49,362 bases of DNA from NCBI GenBank assembly GCA_036270095.1, contig DATBDE010000051.1, forward strand, positions 1-49,362, given 5' to 3'. A program made the position numbers and the translations under genes. The stretch comes from DATBDE01 sp036270095 (GTDB lineage: Bacteria; Actinomycetota; Thermoleophilia; Solirubrobacterales; Solirubrobacteraceae). Shown piece after piece: positions 47,895 to 49,362 of the stretch (within the stretch, counting starts at the first letter, position 1; every line of letters starts with the position of its first letter). A model generated the notes under the pieces. That model was not told the origin of the DNA. It did not search any database and was given only the letters and a program-made list of their open reading frames with translations.

Positions 47895-48293
47895 GTGAGG
47901 GTTCTCAACTTCTACTCGCAGGTCTTCGCGGACCAGCTGCGCCGTGGCCGCAAGACGGCCACCATCCGCCTGGGCGACAAGTCGGCCAAGTACCACAAGA
48001 ACGAGGCCGTGCTGGTCACCGTCGGCTATCAGCACTCGCCGCGCGAGAAGATCTTCGAAGCGGTCATCGACCAGGTCGAGGTCAAGCGGGTCAAGGACCT
48101 CTCCCCGCGCGACATCGAGCACGACAACCCCGAGTTCCGCCGCATCGAGGAGATGGTCCATTTTCTCGAGCAGATCTACGGCCGCAAGGTCGACGTGGAC
48201 GACAAGGTGACCGTCGTGCGCTTCTCCCAGATCATCGAGAACCCGCCGGGCATCTCCGATCGGCTGAAGGGCGTCGCGGGCACCCAGAACTAG
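47895..48293 (+). CDS. ASCH-domain (PUA-like) protein
   Basis: A protein of 132 residues. VLNFYSQVFADQLRRGRKTA followed by TIRLGDKS is the ASCH signature start, with the basic RGRKT segment lining the putative RNA or nucleotide cleft. VLVTVGYQHSPREKIFEAVI and VEVKRVKDLSPRDIEHDNPE form the beta core, and VTVVRFSQI ends it. ASCH proteins are thought to bind RNA or modified nucleosides; one bacterial member hydrolyses N4-acetylcytidine. No partner is obvious besides the adjacent NUDIX gene. GTG 47895 follows its own -10 type box. Confidence 0.82.
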   Translation: MRVLNFYSQVFADQLRRGRKTATIRLGDKSAKYHKNEAVLVTVGYQHSPREKIFEAVIDQVEVKRVKDLSPRDIEHDNPEFRRIEEMVHFLEQIYGRKVDVDDKVTVVRFSQIIENPPGISDRLKGVAGTQN

Positions 48294-48295
48294 CG

Positions 48296-48322
48296 TTGGC
48301 ACTCCGGTAAACAAAGTGCCAA
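48296..48322. promoter_or_regulatory. upstream CIRCE-like HrcA operator (one mismatch)
   Basis: TTGGCACTC, nine bases, AAGTGCCAA. It matches CIRCE (TTAGCACTC-N9-GAGTGCTAA) as the second copy below does, except for A instead of G at the first position of the right arm. The inverted repeat extends outward to 11 bp. It lies just before the groESL -35. Confidence 0.75.
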
Positions 48323-48329
48323 CGCAGCC

Positions 48330-48357
48330 TTGAAAGGCGGCTCTGCGCCGCTAACAT
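48330..48357 (+). promoter_or_regulatory. groESL promoter (TTGAAA-N16-TAACAT)
   Basis: TTGAAA at 48330-48335 and TAACAT at 48352-48357 give a housekeeping-type promoter. The start point should fall near 48364, so the second CIRCE lies in the first bases of the mRNA. Confidence 0.75.
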
Positions 48358-48367
48358 GCACGCCCGA

Positions 48368-48394
48368 CTGGCACTCTCAAGGGGAGAGTGCCAA
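48368..48394. promoter_or_regulatory. CIRCE operator for HrcA
   Basis: CTGGCACTC, nine bases, GAGTGCCAA: the classic inverted repeat bound by the heat-shock repressor HrcA. It sits immediately after the predicted start of transcription and 25 bases before groES. hrcA itself is not in this window. Confidence 0.9.
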
Positions 48395-48418
48395 AGGCTT
48401 CGGAATCGGAGGTCCCCT

Positions 48419-48712
48419 ATGAAGCTCAAGCCCCTCGGCGATCGACTGATCGTCCAGGCGGTCGAGGAGGAGGAGACGACCCAGAGCGGGCTCGTCCTCC
48501 CCGACACGGCGAAGGAGAAGCCCCAGAAGGGCAAGGTCCTGGCCGTCGGAGACGGCAAGGTCAGCGAGGAGACCGGCAAGCGTGTCCCGCTCGACGTCTC
48601 TGAGGGCGACGAGGTCCTCTACTCCAAGTACGGCGGGACGGAGATCAAGGTCGAGGGCGAGGATCTTCTCGTCCTTCGCGAGTCCGACGTCCTCGCCAAG
48701 GTCGAGAGCTAA
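48419..48712 (+). CDS. groES: co-chaperonin GroES
   Basis: The lid of the GroEL chamber, 97 residues. MKLKPLGDRLIVQAVEEEET followed by TQSGLVLPDTAKEKPQKGKV includes the mobile loop, and SEGDEVLYSKYGGTEIKVEG and LLVLRESDVLAKVE are canonical. A GGAGG ribosome site lies 6-7 bases before ATG 48419. It is the first gene of a heat-inducible groES-groEL operon under two HrcA sites. Confidence 0.97.
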   Translation: MKLKPLGDRLIVQAVEEEETTQSGLVLPDTAKEKPQKGKVLAVGDGKVSEETGKRVPLDVSEGDEVLYSKYGGTEIKVEGEDLLVLRESDVLAKVES

Positions 48713-48727
48713 GGAGAGAAACCAGAC

Positions 48728-49362
48728 ATGGCTCACAAGGAGCTCAAGTACGACGCTGATGCCCGCAAGGCGCTCGAGCAGGGCGTCGACGCGGTAGCAA
48801 ACGCGGTCAAGGTCACGCTCGGCCCCAAGGGCCGCTACGTGGTCCTCGACAAGAAGTTCGGCGCCCCGACCATCACCAACGACGGCGTGACCATCGCACG
48901 CGAGATCGAGGTCGAGGACGTCTTCCAGAACCAGGGCGCACTGCTCGTCCGTGAGGTCGCGACCGCGACCAACGACGTCGCCGGCGACGGCACGACCACG
49001 GCGACCGTCCTGGCCCAGGCCATCGTCCGCGACGGCCTGAAGAACGTGGCCGCGGGCGCCAACCCGCTCGGCCTCAAGCGCGGCATCGAGGCCGCGGTCG
49101 ACCAGGTCGTGGACGCGATCGGCAAGCAGGCGACCGAGATCTCCGGCAAGGAGCAGATCGCCCGCGTGGCGGCCATCTCCGCCGCCGACGAGGAGATCGG
49201 CGACGTCATCGCCGACGCCATCGACAAGGTCGGCAAGGACGGCGTGGTCAACGTCGAGGAGGGCCAGACGTTCGGCATGGACCTCGAGTTCACCGAGGGC
49301 ATGCAGTTCGACAAGGGCTACATCAGCCCCTACATGGTCACCGACCAGGACCGCATGGAGGC
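48728..49362 (+). CDS. groEL: chaperonin GroEL (partial, cut by the window end)
   Basis: The first 211 residues of the 60-kDa chaperonin. ALEQGVDAVANAVKVTLGPK followed by GRYVVLDKKFGAP, NDGVTIAREIEVED and VAGDGTTTATVLAQAIV hold the ATP-binding site, with the catalytic Asp in GDGTTT. The apical domain begins near DGVVNVEEGQT. An AAGGAGAG ribosome site lies before ATG 48728, 15 bases after the groES stop. Start MAHKELKYDADARKALEQGV is typical of actinobacterial GroEL. Confidence 0.97.
   Translation, partial: MAHKELKYDADARKALEQGVDAVANAVKVTLGPKGRYVVLDKKFGAPTITNDGVTIAREIEVEDVFQNQGALLVREVATATNDVAGDGTTTATVLAQAIVRDGLKNVAAGANPLGLKRGIEAAVDQVVDAIGKQATEISGKEQIARVAAISAADEEIGDVIADAIDKVGKDGVVNVEEGQTFGMDLEFTEGMQFDKGYISPYMVTDQDRME

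Noticed and set aside
1..49362. CRISPR array, tRNA or rRNA genes, prophage or transposase
   Set aside because: No regularly spaced repeats, no cloverleaf or rRNA-like segments and no integrase or transposase reading frame could be seen by eye; a dedicated tRNA scan was not possible.

Overview
The window is GC-rich (roughly 70% or more), densely coded DNA from an actinobacterium. Gene families, many GTG starts, leaderless-type promoters and a fused PafB-PafC regulator suggest the Thermoleophilia / Solirubrobacterales. That lineage is inferred from style and gene content, not from a marker tree. I see no rRNA, tRNA, CRISPR array, transposase or phage gene.

Layout. (1) 1-9562, all minus strand: a surface-polysaccharide locus. 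An epimerase, an O-antigen-ligase-type protein, a methyltransferase-like protein, a group 1 glycosyltransferase, a Wzx-type flippase and a GT8-like glycosyltransferase are chained by short gaps and GTGA/ATGA overlaps. Downstream are a coiled-coil protein, a glycerophosphodiesterase, a secreted glycosidase-like protein and a broken carboxymuconolactone-decarboxylase-like gene. (2) 9563-21801: a REP-like hairpin; a secreted hydrolase divergent from a TetR gene with paired operator-like repeats; a second secreted glycosidase-like protein; a FUSC transporter; a PAS protein; a sulfatase; an L,D-transpeptidase; another TetR; a DHA2 drug exporter; and an EcsC protein. (3) 21805-24331: a NarL-type two-component pair plus a stand-alone receiver, followed by a 447-bp non-coding stretch with palindromes. 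(4) 24779-30266: an SDR, a YhaM-like OB/HD exonuclease, the PafBC fusion, a scar joining a broken RmlC-like cupin to a headless glycosyltransferase, and a PPOX-type oxidoreductase. (5) 30285-33204: rmlA-rmlD-rmlB for dTDP-L-rhamnose, with no intact rmlC. (6) 33201-34954: two adjacent frameshifted genes (a PaaK-like ligase and an unknown). (7) 34968-44265: a TetR-UDG-SDR-hydrolase run, then Lhr helicase, a small protein, endonuclease VIII (Nei) and a second glycerophosphodiesterase. (8) 44276-48293: a frameshifted DUF1772-like gene, a secreted small protein, an ECF sigma factor with a DUF4349 membrane partner, Crp/Fnr, NUDIX and ASCH proteins. (9) 48296-49362: groES-groEL behind a promoter bracketed by two CIRCE operators, with groEL cut by the window edge.

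How it fits together. The two ends and the rml operon point to cell-envelope glycan synthesis (dTDP-rhamnose supply, glycosyl transfer, flipping, ligation). The middle right holds DNA repair and damage response (PafBC, UDG, Lhr, Nei). A recurring TANNNT box 6-9 bases upstream of the start codon indicates that many genes are transcribed as leaderless mRNAs, and it settles several start-site choices. Five loci carry reading-frame breaks. They are either true pseudogenes or base-calling errors, and the reads would have to decide.
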